Origin: JAJOKI01 sp964412405
GTDB taxonomy: Archaea > Halobacteriota > UBA148 > JAJOKI01
DNA: 21,264 bases
Reading direction: 5' to 3'
Assembly (NCBI GenBank): GCA_964412405.1
Contig: CAYPOB010000010.1
Location: forward strand, 1 to 21,264
The translations under genes were made by a program, and so were the position numbers. This document shows positions 1-7,334 of this stretch, in pieces. Numbering within the stretch: the first letter of the stretch is position 1; every line of letters starts with the position of its first letter. A model generated the notes under the pieces. It saw only the letters and a program-made list of their open reading frames with translations, had not been told where the DNA came from and did not search any database.

Positions 1-186
1 AATTTGGAGGATAAAGTGGAATTGAAGAATAACAAAGGCAGGACATACGTAATCCACGAGTTCCACCCCTTTACTGATTTAGACGACGCTTACGAGTGTT
101 TTATTAGCAGTTTCTATCATTCTCAATTGGCCTATCGTGGACGGAGCCGATCCTCAGCTCATAAGGAATATGATTCTCTTCTATGA
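1..186 (+). CDS. Unrecognised partial reading frame at left edge
   Basis: An open frame enters from the left edge and ends at a TGA at 184-186, giving about 61 codons. A TTG at position 4 could be a start, but the frame is open to the first base, so it may be the C-terminal tail of a longer protein. The product is mixed charged/aromatic with no membrane segment, and ends in a basic serine-rich stretch (GRSRSSAHKEY). I do not recognise a family. It faces hisD tail to tail with a short AT-rich gap. It could be a transposase remnant or a chance frame. Confidence 0.25.
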   Translation, partial: NLEDKVELKNNKGRTYVIHEFHPFTDLDDAYECFISSFYHSQLAYRGRSRSSAHKEYDSLL

Positions 187-226
187 TAATTCTTGACCGA
201 AATCGATAAAGTTTAATGAATAATCC

Positions 227-1680
227 TTATTCCTCAAATCTCTTTCTGACCGAATCCGCATGCGCCTCCAGCCCCTCTGCCTCGGCAAGCGCTATTATCA
301 TATCCTTCAGGTCGCGCAACCCTGACTTGCTGATGATATGGATGCTGGATTTCTTCGTGAAATGATTTACGTCCAAGCCGGAAAGCACCCTTGAATACCT
401 CATCGTTGGTAGAACGTGATTTGTTCCGGCGGCGTAGTCCCCGGCGGCGACAGGAGAATATTCTCCAATGAATATCGCGCCAGCATGTTTGATATTCTTC
501 AATACGTTTAATGGGTCGGGAACCATTAGTTCAAGATGCTCTGGTGCAATCGTGTTGACAAAATCTATTCCCTGTTCGAGGTCGTCTGCTATCAAAATAG
601 CGCTTCGCTTCAGTGATATGGTGATTATGTCCTTGCGTAGTGATTTTTTCACCTGTTTCTCTATCTCGCTATCGACTTTTTTTGCCAGTTTTTCTGAGGT
701 CGTGACCAGGATGGCAAGAGATGCCGAGTCATGCTCTATCTGCGCAACCATGTCAGATGCGATGAAAGACGCGGTTTTGGCTCTATTTTTCTCGGAAACC
801 CGATCTGCTAAGATGACTATTTCACTCGGTCCTGCGGGAAAATCGATTTCCACATCGTTGCGCACCAGCATCTTGGCAGCCGTTACGTACACGTTCCCAG
901 GTCCGACGATTTTGTCCACTTTTGAAATACTCTCCGTGCCATATGCCATGCAGCCAACTGCTTGCACCCCTCCCACCTTGAATACCCTGTCTGCGCCTGC
1001 TATGTCGGCTGCTGCTAACGTGAGGGGGTTTACAGTGCCATCTGGCCCGGGTGGAGTACACACGACCACTTCCGAGACGCCAGCCACCTTTGCTGGAATC
1101 ACGGTCATCAGCGCTGTGGAAGGGTAGGACGCGGTGCCACCAGGGACATATGCTCCGACCCTTTCCAGCGGCACGGTCTTCTGTCCGAGCACTATGCCCG
1201 GCTGAAGCTCCGATAGCCACATCTCATCACTTAGCTGTGTACTGTGGAACGCGGTTATGTTGTGTGCCGCCCCTTCCAGATGTTCGATGAGTTTCTCGTC
1301 AACGGATTTCTTGGCTTTTTCAATTTCATCGTCCGTGACTTCGAGGCTCTGGATGTCTGCCCCATCAAATTTTTTAGTGTACTCAATTATGGCGGAATCG
1401 CCGCTCTCCCTAACATCATCCAAGATATCCTTGGCGACCTTCATCGCGGTCTGGATATCTGCTCCACTGGATAGCAAGCAGTCTATTTGCATCTTTTCGA
1501 TTNNNNNNNNNNNNNNNNNNNNNNNNNNNNNNNNNNNNNNNNNNNNNNNNNNNNNNNNNNNNNNNNNNNNNNNNNNNNNNNNNNNNNNNNNNNNNNNNNN
1601 NNGGTCTGGATATCTGCTCCACTGGATAGCAAGCAGTCTATTTGCATCTTTTCGATTTCAGAAAGCCGTTTGATCATCAT
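227..1680 (-). CDS. hisD: Histidinol dehydrogenase (interrupted by an artificial assembly gap)
   Basis: Catalyses the last two steps of histidine biosynthesis: NAD-dependent oxidation of L-histidinol to L-histidine at a zinc site. Family motifs are clear: GPGNVYVTAAK, AGPSEI, the Gln-His zinc ligand segment AQIEHDSAS, the catalytic IAPEHLEL pair and PVAAGDYAAGTNHVLPT. The frame is broken by 100 N at 1503-1602. The 55 bases before the N run (1448-1502) are identical to the 55 after it (1603-1657), so the two contigs overlap. Joining 1502 to 1658 keeps the frame and adds 11 codons (MMIKRLSEIEK) in front of the visible part. That gives about 432 residues, a normal HisD length. The start is ATG at 1680, 16 bases after the pps stop, so it is probably the last gene of the coaBC-pok-pps operon. 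The function is certain; only the gap is artificial. Confidence 0.95.
1448..1502. repeat. 55-bp contig-end duplication, copy 1
   Basis: Identical base for base to 1603-1657, on the other side of the N run. Both copies lie in the same part of hisD. Removing one copy plus the N run restores a full reading frame. It is therefore an unmerged contig overlap and not a biological repeat. Confidence 0.93.
1503..1602. other. 100-N scaffold gap (placeholder)
   Basis: Exactly 100 unknown bases, the usual placeholder for a gap of unknown size. The true gap is negative: the flanks overlap by 55 bases, so no sequence is missing from hisD. Confidence 0.97.
1603..1657. repeat. 55-bp contig-end duplication, copy 2
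   Basis: Second copy of the 55-base overlap described at 1448-1502. It encodes the same hisD codons. Confidence 0.93.
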
Positions 1681-1696
1681 AATTCCCAATATCCTC

Positions 1697-2530
1697 TCAA
1701 ATCATTTTAATTCTTCGGATTATTCTCTCTAAACTCCTCTTGTTATCATACGAAGCACATATCCGCTCTAATTCGGTTTTTGATGCCTTCTTTAACTCAT
1801 CTGCCAGTCGCGCCATATTTGGAATCGCCCTGACGACGTTGTCCACTATCGTAATGCTTGCCGCCTGAGCCGTCCTCGACAACGGGTTTAAATCCACGAC
1901 GATCACGGTTTTGCCCATGCTTTTGAGCGCTTCGCATCGGTCTCCATCCTCTAGTGGAACCAACACGACATCTGCTTTGTATATTCCATCTTTGTCCACC
2001 TTCGCCCGTTCATGGGATATATTGGGAATGCGCGCATTCGCATCCCTTCCAAGCACATTGGCGGCTCCATACATCTTCAGATAATCGATTATTTTATCCA
2101 TCCGCTCTTCAATTTGTCGCAGATTTCCAATCTGCGAGAGTTGTAATTCCTTTGGAATTTCAACATGCGCCAGATCGAAGATCTGACGGAGTTGTAATTC
2201 CTTTGGAATTTCAACACGGTGGAATAAATTGACCTCTAACGGCGCATTTGTGACATTGCTCAAATGAACAATTTCATCAGGCACCAGTGCGGCAGTATTG
2301 CCGTTGACGGATATGACTGGGTGCTTGGCTAAGGATAAAGTCGCTACCGCAACCCTTGTGGACTCCATCGCCAAATCAATCGTCTTTTCGCCGATCAGAT
2401 AATCAAACGCCTCGCCCCGTCCATGCGCAATCAACCCTTCTGCGCAGACGATACCTGCTTTAAATCCATTCACCAGTTTCTCTCGAATCTTCAGTGACTC
2501 GTAGCGCGGATGGTCTCTTGGTATCATCAT
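1697..2530 (-). CDS. pps: 4-phosphopantoate--beta-alanine ligase (phosphopantothenate synthetase) with in-frame insert
   Basis: Joins 4-phosphopantoate to beta-alanine with ATP to give 4'-phosphopantothenate, the archaeal replacement for bacterial PanC plus CoaA. Family signatures are present in order: DHPRYESL near the start, LIAHGRGEAFDYLIGE, HPVISVNGNTAALVP, HERAKVDKDGI, VLVPLEDGDR, DLNPLSRTAQ and TIVDNVVRAIPNM. The start ATG at 2530 overlaps the pok stop (ATGATGA) and matches where the family begins, giving 277 residues. After NLFHR, where other members run straight into a TEER-like segment, there are 34 extra residues (about 106-139) in two 17-residue units, each opening VEIPKELQL. All conserved motifs flank this insert and the frame is kept, so the enzyme may still work. 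It sits between pok and hisD in one operon. Confidence 0.95.
   Translation of the reverse strand: MMIPRDHPRYESLKIREKLVNGFKAGIVCAEGLIAHGRGEAFDYLIGEKTIDLAMESTRVAVATLSLAKHPVISVNGNTAALVPDEIVHLSNVTNAPLEVNLFHRVEIPKELQLRQIFDLAHVEIPKELQLSQIGNLRQIEERMDKIIDYLKMYGAANVLGRDANARIPNISHERAKVDKDGIYKADVVLVPLEDGDRCEALKSMGKTVIVVDLNPLSRTAQAASITIVDNVVRAIPNMARLADELKKASKTELERICASYDNKRSLERIIRRIKMI
2114..2215 (-). repeat. Two tandem 51-bp palindromic units inserted in frame in pps
   Basis: On the coding strand unit 1 is 2215-2165 and unit 2 is 2164-2114. The first 28 bases including one flanking base (plus-strand 2138-2165 and 2189-2216) are identical in the two units. Their core (2140-2164 and 2191-2215) is an imperfect palindrome with 11-bp arms (10 of 11 paired) around TTT. 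The rest of each unit is a second hairpin: GCAGAT-TTCCA-ATCTGC at 2119-2135 and CAGATC-GAA-GATCTG at 2171-2185, different sequences that are each fully self-complementary. The 102 bases equal 34 codons, so the frame is preserved. I saw no other copy in the window. Confidence 0.85.
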
Positions 2531-3381
2531 AGCAATTGCGCTCCATGATGGCATATCCTACTCGTATGAACTTTTCCGAATTCTTTTAATGCATCGCGTC
2601 CATTAACCGCGAACACGGTGTTGCCCAGCATCGCCATACCTGCCATTCCACCAACGGATTCAACCGATTCTATCATATCCACTATAAGGTCATCTGCGAG
2701 GTTCGTATCTATCGCAAATCTTTTAGATAAATGAACAAACTTCTCAAATGTCGGATACTTTAGCAATTCTTTCAATGCACTCCTTCCCGCATTATTGATA
2801 TCCTTCTTTACCTTCTCATCCTGTAACACGGCTTCAGTTGATATTTGGTCAAGAGCTACATAATCGATTTCGATGTTTCCGATGGGAATTCGATCGATAG
2901 CGCCGATTCCAGGTGCTCCAGCCACCGTTCTTATTACGAGTCCACCGTATGACTGTCCGATTACATCCCCTAGGCCGGTCTTATTCGCAACCTCTGCTAT
3001 ATGGGCTATCTCTGCAACCCGATTATATGTGAGATTTAAGGACAGCGCCTCGTTCAATGCAAGCGCGGTGCTCAACGCACCAGCTCCACTGGCGCCAAAA
3101 CCATATCCTATTGGGACATCTATTTTGCTGCGCACTTCAACGGAGTGCTCGACTGCCAATTCCCTCACGACGAACTCGGTGGTTGGCGCCCCTGTGAGGA
3201 TGTCATTTAATTGGATGGATATTCCTCCTCCATCCTTAATCATGACCTCCGTCACCGTCCCAGCAGTGAGTGTAAATCCGCAGCCTCTGGATCCCGTGCA
3301 CCTTGGGTCATCGGCTTCACAAATTTCGAAAAATCCTGTGATATGCGACGGTGCATATGCCTTAGCTTTTACGACGTTCAT
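2527..3381 (-). CDS. pok: Pantoate kinase (GHMP superfamily)
   Basis: Phosphorylates pantoate with ATP to 4-phosphopantoate, the first step of the archaeal route to CoA, and supplies the substrate of pps downstream. The protein opens with KAYAPSHITGFFEI and RGCGFTL, as in archaeal pantoate kinases. It carries the GHMP glycine-rich nucleotide motif PIGYGFGASGAGAL at about residues 90-103 and a late GHMP C-terminal motif (ESVGGMAGMAMLGNTVFA). The start is the ATG at 3381, overlapping the coaBC stop as TTATGA. A longer frame from 3411 would overlap coaBC by 34 bases and lacks conserved residues. This gives 284 residues, normal for the family. The stop overlaps the pps start, so the three CoA genes are translationally coupled. 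Confidence 0.93.
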   Translation of the reverse strand: MNVVKAKAYAPSHITGFFEICEADDPRCTGSRGCGFTLTAGTVTEVMIKDGGGISIQLNDILTGAPTTEFVVRELAVEHSVEVRSKIDVPIGYGFGASGAGALSTALALNEALSLNLTYNRVAEIAHIAEVANKTGLGDVIGQSYGGLVIRTVAGAPGIGAIDRIPIGNIEIDYVALDQISTEAVLQDEKVKKDINNAGRSALKELLKYPTFEKFVHLSKRFAIDTNLADDLIVDMIESVESVGGMAGMAMLGNTVFAVNGRDALKEFGKVHTSRICHHGAQLL

Positions 3382-4601
3382 AACATTCCAACTACTGCGT
3401 CGATAATACATCTGGCGATATCTCGTTTGGAACCCTTGACATGCGCAATGCCCTCGTCAATGATATATACTTCATTCTCGTCCTCGCCGATTCCACCATT
3501 GCCCACATCGTTTGCCACGACCATATCCAATCTAACCGCATCCTTCAGCGATTTTGCCCTGTAAATCAAGACATCTGTCGCGACATTGGTCTCGGCTTTA
3601 AAGCCGACCATCGGCAAATTAGGATATTCCCCTCTGACCAGTCCTATCAGCTTTGGAACGGATGATAGGGGAAGCGTCAAATTCTTGCCAGAAGGTATCT
3701 TGTTTGGCACTTTATCGACCGTATAATCGGAGATGGCGGCAGCACAAATGAATACATCGCATCCCCTTTTTAACTCATTGAGCACTGCTTCGGTCATCTC
3801 TCCAGCGCTCTCGACGTTGATGTGGCGCATCATCGGATATGGACAATCTCCCCTATACACTAACGTGGCATCTGCGCCCCTGATGAACGCTCCTCTGGCG
3901 AGCTCAAATCCCGTCCTGCCAGAACTTCTACTGGTGAGTATCCTGATGGGGTCAATCGATTCTGTTGTAGCTCCGGCGGCAATCAACACCTTTTTCCCCT
4001 CAAGCTCTTTTCCCGAAAGCGTGCGCAGTACGTACAGGACGATATCCTTGACGTCCGCAATCTTTGCCTTTCCCTCCTCTAAGCGAGGACCAACAAATTC
4101 GATTCCAAGCCCCTTCAGTCGCTGGATGTTATCGGCGACGATCGGCTGTGAGTACATCGATTCGTGCATCGCAGGAACGATGAGGATTGGAATTTCGGTG
4201 CCCAGTGCAGTGGATGCAAACGTAGTTATGGATGTATCATCTATGCCAGTTGCGATCTTTCCAATGGTGTTTGTCGTACAAGGGGCGATTAATAATAAAT
4301 CAGCTTTGTCAGTCCTATCTCCACACAGTTCAATATGCTCGACATCTCCCGTGAGCTCCGTAATCACCTCGCGCCCTGTTGCATACTGAAGCGCATATGG
4401 GTGTATGACCTTTTGAGCGGCATCGCTCATCACGGCGTAAACGTCAGCCCCATGTCTTATCAGCTCGCGCGCCAATTTGACGGCTTCGATTGCCGCTATA
4501 CTGCCCGTGACGCACAGCACGATTTTTTTGCCACCGAGCTCATCACCTTTGGAGCCCTTGATGTCGGTTGTGGGATGCGTCAAGATATCACCGTTACGCA
4601 T
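3378..4601 (-). CDS. coaBC: Bifunctional phosphopantothenoylcysteine decarboxylase / phosphopantothenate--cysteine ligase
   Basis: Makes 4'-phosphopantetheine: the C-terminal CoaB domain couples 4'-phosphopantothenate to cysteine, and the N-terminal CoaC flavoprotein domain decarboxylates the product. The CoaC part shows the FMN-binding start (VTGSIAAIEAVKLARELI), the PASANT-like segment APCTTNTIGKIATG and the active-site-type VPAMHESMYSQP. The CoaB part shows AAGATTESIDPIR-(I)LTSRSSG, AAAISDYTV and MVVANDVG. At 407 residues it is a full-length archaeal fusion. The first ATG is at 4601; a TTG at codon 7 is a possible internal start because many homologues begin near HPT. It is the first gene of the operon coaBC-pok-pps-hisD, divergent from the HTH-ACT regulator. 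Confidence 0.95.
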   Translation of the reverse strand: MRNGDILTHPTTDIKGSKGDELGGKKIVLCVTGSIAAIEAVKLARELIRHGADVYAVMSDAAQKVIHPYALQYATGREVITELTGDVEHIELCGDRTDKADLLLIAPCTTNTIGKIATGIDDTSITTFASTALGTEIPILIVPAMHESMYSQPIVADNIQRLKGLGIEFVGPRLEEGKAKIADVKDIVLYVLRTLSGKELEGKKVLIAAGATTESIDPIRILTSRSSGRTGFELARGAFIRGADATLVYRGDCPYPMMRHINVESAGEMTEAVLNELKRGCDVFICAAAISDYTVDKVPNKIPSGKNLTLPLSSVPKLIGLVRGEYPNLPMVGFKAETNVATDVLIYRAKSLKDAVRLDMVVANDVGNGGIGEDENEVYIIDEGIAHVKGSKRDIARCIIDAVVGML

Positions 4602-4644
4602 TACATGGTCAACCCATATAATGGTTGATGCTTCTTGTATATTC

Positions 4645-4654
4645 CATTTAAATC
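4645..4654 (-). promoter_or_regulatory. Candidate TATA box for the coaBC operon
   Basis: The palindromic ATTTAAAT core at 4646-4653 lies about 45 bases upstream of the coaBC start. An archaeal start point 25-27 bases downstream would give a leader of about 20 bases. The region up to 4690 is a run of TTTACTAT-like short repeats, so a box for the divergent gene may also be here. Position and composition are the only evidence. Confidence 0.35.
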
Positions 4655-4768
4655 TATTTACCCATTTACTATTTTACTATTTTACTAACCCGTACCCATA
4701 TGTCTATCATCTCACGCAAAACCTTTGTACAGGGACACCAATGTATATGCTTGGGCGGTGAAGTCGAT

Positions 4769-5272
4769 ATGTGGGCCAAAATGATAAAAAAATTCAGTAA
4801 TTTCCCAGCGCAAGAAAAGGTAGTCCGCCTTCTTATGGAAAGGGGTTTCCAGATAAATTCAGAGGGGAGGGTCGTTTCTGGCACCATCGAGATACCGCAT
4901 ACCCAGATCGCAAAGGAGGTTGGTGCAGACAGGAGAGTCGTCGATGCTACGGTCAAGGCAATTTTAAGCGATGAAACGCTCAGAAAGGTGTTTCAGAACA
5001 TCACATCGATGGCCTTTTTAGAACATGTCGCACCACTGCTTGGGATGGGGGTCATAATCATCATCCCAAAAAATGCTCAAAAAACAGGCATACTCGGCGA
5101 GGTCGCCACCACTATCGCAAAACACAACATCAGCATCAGACAGGCTGTAACCGATGACCCCTACTTTATTGAGGATCCAAAACTCACGATAATCACGGAT
5201 ACAAAGGTTCCTGGAGAGGTAGTGGATGCTCTGATGAGGTTGCCGTCCGTGAAAAGCGTCACGGTTTATTGA
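4769..5272 (+). CDS. HTH-ACT domain regulatory protein (COG2061 type)
   Basis: Archaeal small regulator with an N-terminal winged-helix part (about residues 1-75, including TQIAKEVGADRRVVDATV as the recognition helix region) and a C-terminal ACT domain (about 90-167, LLGMGVIIIIPKNAQKTGIL ... ISIRQAVTDDP ... PSVKSVTVY). This family is often annotated as a predicted allosteric regulator of homoserine dehydrogenase. ACT domains usually sense amino acids. The start is the ATG at 4769 (MWAKMIKKF), where homologues begin, with GGTGA seven bases upstream; the frame could extend to 4700 but that part is not conserved. 167 residues. No homoserine dehydrogenase gene is nearby, so the partner is unknown. 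It is divergent from coaBC. Confidence 0.8.
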   Translation: MWAKMIKKFSNFPAQEKVVRLLMERGFQINSEGRVVSGTIEIPHTQIAKEVGADRRVVDATVKAILSDETLRKVFQNITSMAFLEHVAPLLGMGVIIIIPKNAQKTGILGEVATTIAKHNISIRQAVTDDPYFIEDPKLTIITDTKVPGEVVDALMRLPSVKSVTVY

Positions 5273-5322
5273 GGGTGGACGGAGGGAGAAACCTTTAAAG
5301 TTGATTTCAGTGCCACAATAAC

Positions 5323-5335
5323 ATTTAAGTATAAC
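5323..5335 (+). promoter_or_regulatory. Candidate TATA box for the antitoxin-like gene
   Basis: ATTTAAGTATAAC lies about 20-30 bases before the ATG at 5354, which would make the transcript leaderless or nearly so. A second AT-rich box (CTTTAAAG, about 5293-5300) lies further up. Support is by position only. Confidence 0.35.
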
Positions 5336-5353
5336 TCTCAATCATCTGTAAAT

Positions 5354-5557
5354 ATGATGCAAACAACTATTCCTAAAGAAATCGTAGAAGAATTAAAAAC
5401 AATTCGAGAGGATTTAGATTATATTAAAAAGCATATGGTAGATGTGGATATTATTTTGACCCCAGAAGAAGAAAAAAGACTTGAAGAAAGTCTAAAAGAA
5501 TATAAGGAAGAGGGAACAACTCGTTTAGAGGATTTTGAAAAAGAGCTTGGCGGGTAA
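5354..5557 (+). CDS. Small antitoxin-like protein of a toxin-antitoxin pair
   Basis: A 67-residue acidic, helix-rich protein (opens MMQTTIPKEIVEELKTIRED; later LTPEEEKRLEESLKEYKEEG and a GTTRLEDFEKELGG-like tail). This resembles RelB-type archaeal antitoxins encoded just ahead of a RelE toxin. The stop at 5557 is one base before the ATG of a RelE-like start, the usual arrangement. The partner toxin is cut after about 20 codons, so this antitoxin is probably an orphan. Assignment rests on size, composition and the downstream gene. A possible alternative start is ATG 5357. Confidence 0.65.
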   Translation: MMQTTIPKEIVEELKTIREDLDYIKKHMVDVDIILTPEEEKRLEESLKEYKEEGTTRLEDFEKELGG

Positions 5558-5558
5558 A

Positions 5559-5648
5559 ATGTTCCAAGTTCAACTAGGTTCGCCTGCCAAACGTTTTCTT
5601 AAAAAGGCTCAAAAAGAAGTTGCCGAAGGCAATTTGGGCGAAGCGTAG
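5559..5648 (+). pseudogene. RelE-like toxin gene, truncated after about 20 codons
   Basis: The frame starts one base after the antitoxin stop and reads MFQVQLGSPAKRFLKKAQKE, which resembles the N-terminus of RelE/ParE toxins (a phenylalanine-rich strand followed by a KRFLKK helix). It then runs into the sequence shared with the attC-like site at 8768-8808 and stops at a TAG after nine unrelated codons. The rest of the toxin is not visible in the window. The break point is therefore the edge of the accessory island. Confidence 0.6.
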
Positions 5649-5676
5649 CGAAGCCTTTTATCCGCTGTTATACGCC
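5617..5676 (-). repeat. attC-like recombination site, one half (disrupted)
   Basis: 5617-5655 matches 8768-8808 closely (AAGTT, a CCGAAGG hairpin, then an identical AATTTGGGCGAAGCGTAGCG and an AAGCC/GAGCC end). Both then carry a variable 10-base arm followed by TGTTATACGCC. On the minus strand this reads as the R''-like core GGCGTATAAC followed by a stem arm and loop. The matching arm (it would need GCGGATAAAAG) and the second core are absent; the toxin fragment sits there instead. A short degenerate extension (CCCCGAAGGGTTCGAGCGGAGCGAG, 5676-5700) resembles the inner part of another such site. It lies 43 bases after the end of the sdpI remnant, where a cassette's attC should be. Confidence 0.5.
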
Positions 5677-5718
5677 CCGAAGGGTTCGAGCGGAGCGAGA
5701 AAGTTCCTGAGCACGCCA

Positions 5719-6361
5719 TCATTTCATCTCCTTTTGATATTTAACATAGGAATAAATAATTGTATAAGCAGAAACAAAAATTACAGGAACAAGAATGAAA
5801 AATAACGCATATTTCTGGAAGAATACCCCGACAAGAGCGATTGCTCCAGCAATCTTAAATAACTTTCCACCGATTTTGTGAGTCTTCTCCCATACTTTTT
5901 CATTACTCAAAGTCCAAAGGTGTTCTAATCCCAATAAACCAGTTTCTCTTTGCATTCTCACAGAGAATGCCACAATAGAAAAATAGAAGTCCAAGACCAA
6001 TTGGAAGAATCACATTAGGACTTATTTTAATTCCAAGATTCCAGAGAATTACTTGAAAGTAAATTGAAAGCATGAAGATAAAAAACAAGATGATAAATCC
6101 ATCAAAATATTTTCTAAATTTTTAGATGTTTGCTTTTAAAGGGTCAATTCTTGGAATAGCAACGAAAAGTAAGCCAAGTCCAATGAGACTAAAAGGCATT
6201 AAAAACAGTCCCCAGAATTTTGACATATAGCCATCTACTTGTCCTTGAGCATCCCAATGTGTAGCCATCTGCTCTGGCATTTGAGGATAAAAATAGATGC
6301 CAACGATGAAGGAGAGTAAGATTATCCCCAAGATGATTATTTCACTTTTTCTCATATTCAT
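5719..6361 (-). pseudogene. SdpI/DUF1648 family membrane protein, broken by a stop and a frameshift
   Basis: SdpI-like proteins are polytopic membrane proteins linked to immunity against peptide toxins or to signalling. The N-terminal DUF1648 part is intact (6361-6122; YFYPQMPEQMATHWDAQGQV is diagnostic). A TAA at 6124-6122 follows DPLKANI, where the frame continues KFRKYFDGF and a further membrane segment. A second lesion near 5920 shifts the frame: one extra T turns the family motif RTPWTLSNEKVWEKTH into RTPLDFE-stop. The last part (to 5719) is again SdpI-like and ends with two membrane segments. Start ATG 6361 has GGAGG 8 bases upstream and a TATA box at 6440-6431. Two independent lesions suggest a pseudogene. 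Assembly errors could explain them. Confidence 0.8.
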
Positions 6362-6400
6362 AAATTAAACCTCCAAATATTTAAAGCGTGCGAGGGAATT

Positions 6401-6461
6401 GCGTATAACTTCCTATAAACGCACCTTTGTTTTTATAAATTGTTCCATTTGTCGTCGATCA
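6401..6461 (-). promoter_or_regulatory. Promoter/core module upstream of sdpI (copy 1)
   Basis: On the minus strand it holds the TATA box ATTTATAAAA (6440-6431), then GCGTTTATA-GGAA-GTTATACGC, an imperfect inverted repeat that would sit around the transcription start. The block aligns with 9762-9820 upstream of rmuC over about 61 columns with about 48 identities by hand. The GTTATACGC at its end equals the core of the two attC-like sites. Confidence 0.5.
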
Positions 6462-6519
6462 GCGCCTACAACGTGCCGTGTTTGTCAACCTACAATAACT
6501 TTTTCTTTATTTTCCATTT

Positions 6520-7038
6520 TTACACATCGCCTTCTTTGATTAATGGAACATGTTTTCTTTGAGACAGTTCTTTATCGAGCATAAATAATCCATTTTTACT
6601 ACCTTCTATAAACTTTAATTTATCAATAATTTCCCTGTCGTTTTCCTCTTCTTCAACCTGCTCATCGATAAACCACTGCAAAAAACTATATGTGGCTCTA
6701 TCCTTTAATTCTTCAGCCAAATCCATTAGATTGTTTATGCATTTGGTTATATATTGTTCATGTTTTAATGTATCTTCAAAAGCCTGTAATGGGGTATCCC
6801 ATTTATGTGGCGGTTCTTTTATGGCAAATAATCTAACATTAGCCCCCTGTGATATTAAATAGTTATAAATTTCCATCACGTGGTCGGTCTCCTCTTTGTA
6901 TTGCACGTTCATCCAGTTTGCAAAACCTTTAAGCCCAACTGACTCAAAATGTGCAGACATGGATAAATATAGGTACGCAGAATAAAGTTCTTCATTGACT
7001 TGTCTGTTCAAGGCTTCTTTCATTTTTTCTTTTAACAT
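6520..7038 (-). CDS. ftn: Non-heme ferritin
   Basis: Iron storage protein that oxidises Fe(II) and stores ferric mineral inside a 24-subunit cage in the cytoplasm. It has 172 residues, normal for FtnA-type ferritins. The ferroxidase ligands fall at the classical positions: Glu17, Glu50, His53, Glu94, Gln127 and Glu130. The four-helix pattern (LYSAYLYLSMSAHF, NWMNVQYKEETDHV, HEQYITKCINNLM, YSFLQWFIDEQVEEE) is complete. The start is ATG 7038, with only a weak ribosome site (GAGTTG), and an AT-rich box (GTTAAATATACGG) about 30-45 bases upstream. It lies alone in the island between decayed fragments and sdpI. Confidence 0.95.
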   Translation of the reverse strand: MLKEKMKEALNRQVNEELYSAYLYLSMSAHFESVGLKGFANWMNVQYKEETDHVMEIYNYLISQGANVRLFAIKEPPHKWDTPLQAFEDTLKHEQYITKCINNLMDLAEELKDRATYSFLQWFIDEQVEEEENDREIIDKLKFIEGSKNGLFMLDKELSQRKHVPLIKEGDV

Positions 7039-7202
7039 ATTTACAACTCATTTTGTATTATATGATTGTTCCGTATATTTAACTATTTCCCCTCCATATA
7101 TTATAGTATAATTCTCAAGTACTGGGAGTCCCGCCCTTCCCATTTTATAATTTACATCCGTAAATTTATCAATTTACCTGCTTGATTTAAAGCCGAAACG
7201 TC
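7039..7202. other. Gene-free stretch upstream of ferritin
   Basis: AT-rich, with the likely ferritin promoter at about 7068-7082 (minus-strand GTTAAATATACGG). No frame or RNA gene was recognised in the rest. Confidence 0.4.
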
Positions 7203-7334
7203 CTATGATTTTTGATGGCATCTCTTTTGATAAAATTGAAGTACCGCATTAACAATCTGATCATTTAAGTTTCCATCCATCTTTGGAGTAACAACATATA
7301 TCTCATGCGTGCGCAGTCGATTAATCGCTGTCAT
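7203..7334 (-). pseudogene. Decayed coding fragment of unknown function
   Basis: A 43-codon frame opens MTAINRLRTHEIYVVTPKMD and ends at a TAG at 7205-7203. Protein-like sequence also extends upstream of the ATG in frame (PFHSEG). A second frame overlapping its end reads on as SILSKEMPSKIIGRFGFKSSR to a stop near 7178. This looks like one gene with a shift near 7240. A GGAGG lies only two bases before the ATG, too close for a normal ribosome site. No family recognised. It is probably the C-terminal remnant of a lost island gene. Confidence 0.3.

Noticed and set aside
468..1127. Long frames antisense to hisD, and similar ones antisense to pok, coaBC and cdhC (2873-3406, 3733-4389, 15463-16212).
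   Set aside because: They lie inside well-identified genes on the other strand, have low-complexity Ser/Pro-rich products and no ribosome sites or family motifs.
1448..1657. Direct repeat around the N run as a real tandem duplication.
   Set aside because: Removing one copy and the N run restores a complete hisD; the exact 100 N is an assembly placeholder.
2138..2216. The two identical 28-base palindromic repeats with a 23-base spacer look like a minimal CRISPR array.
   Set aside because: The spacer is itself a hairpin, is too short, and the whole block is read in frame inside pps with a period of exactly 17 codons. No cas genes are near.
6122..6124. Stop-codon readthrough or pyrrolysine in sdpI.
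   Set aside because: The codon is TAA, not TAG, and a second lesion lies downstream; decay or error is simpler.
6461..6500. Third attC-like core after ferritin (minus-strand ACGTTGTAGGCG).
   Set aside because: It has only a partial core match and no pairing arm or loop sequence like the other two; too weak to call.
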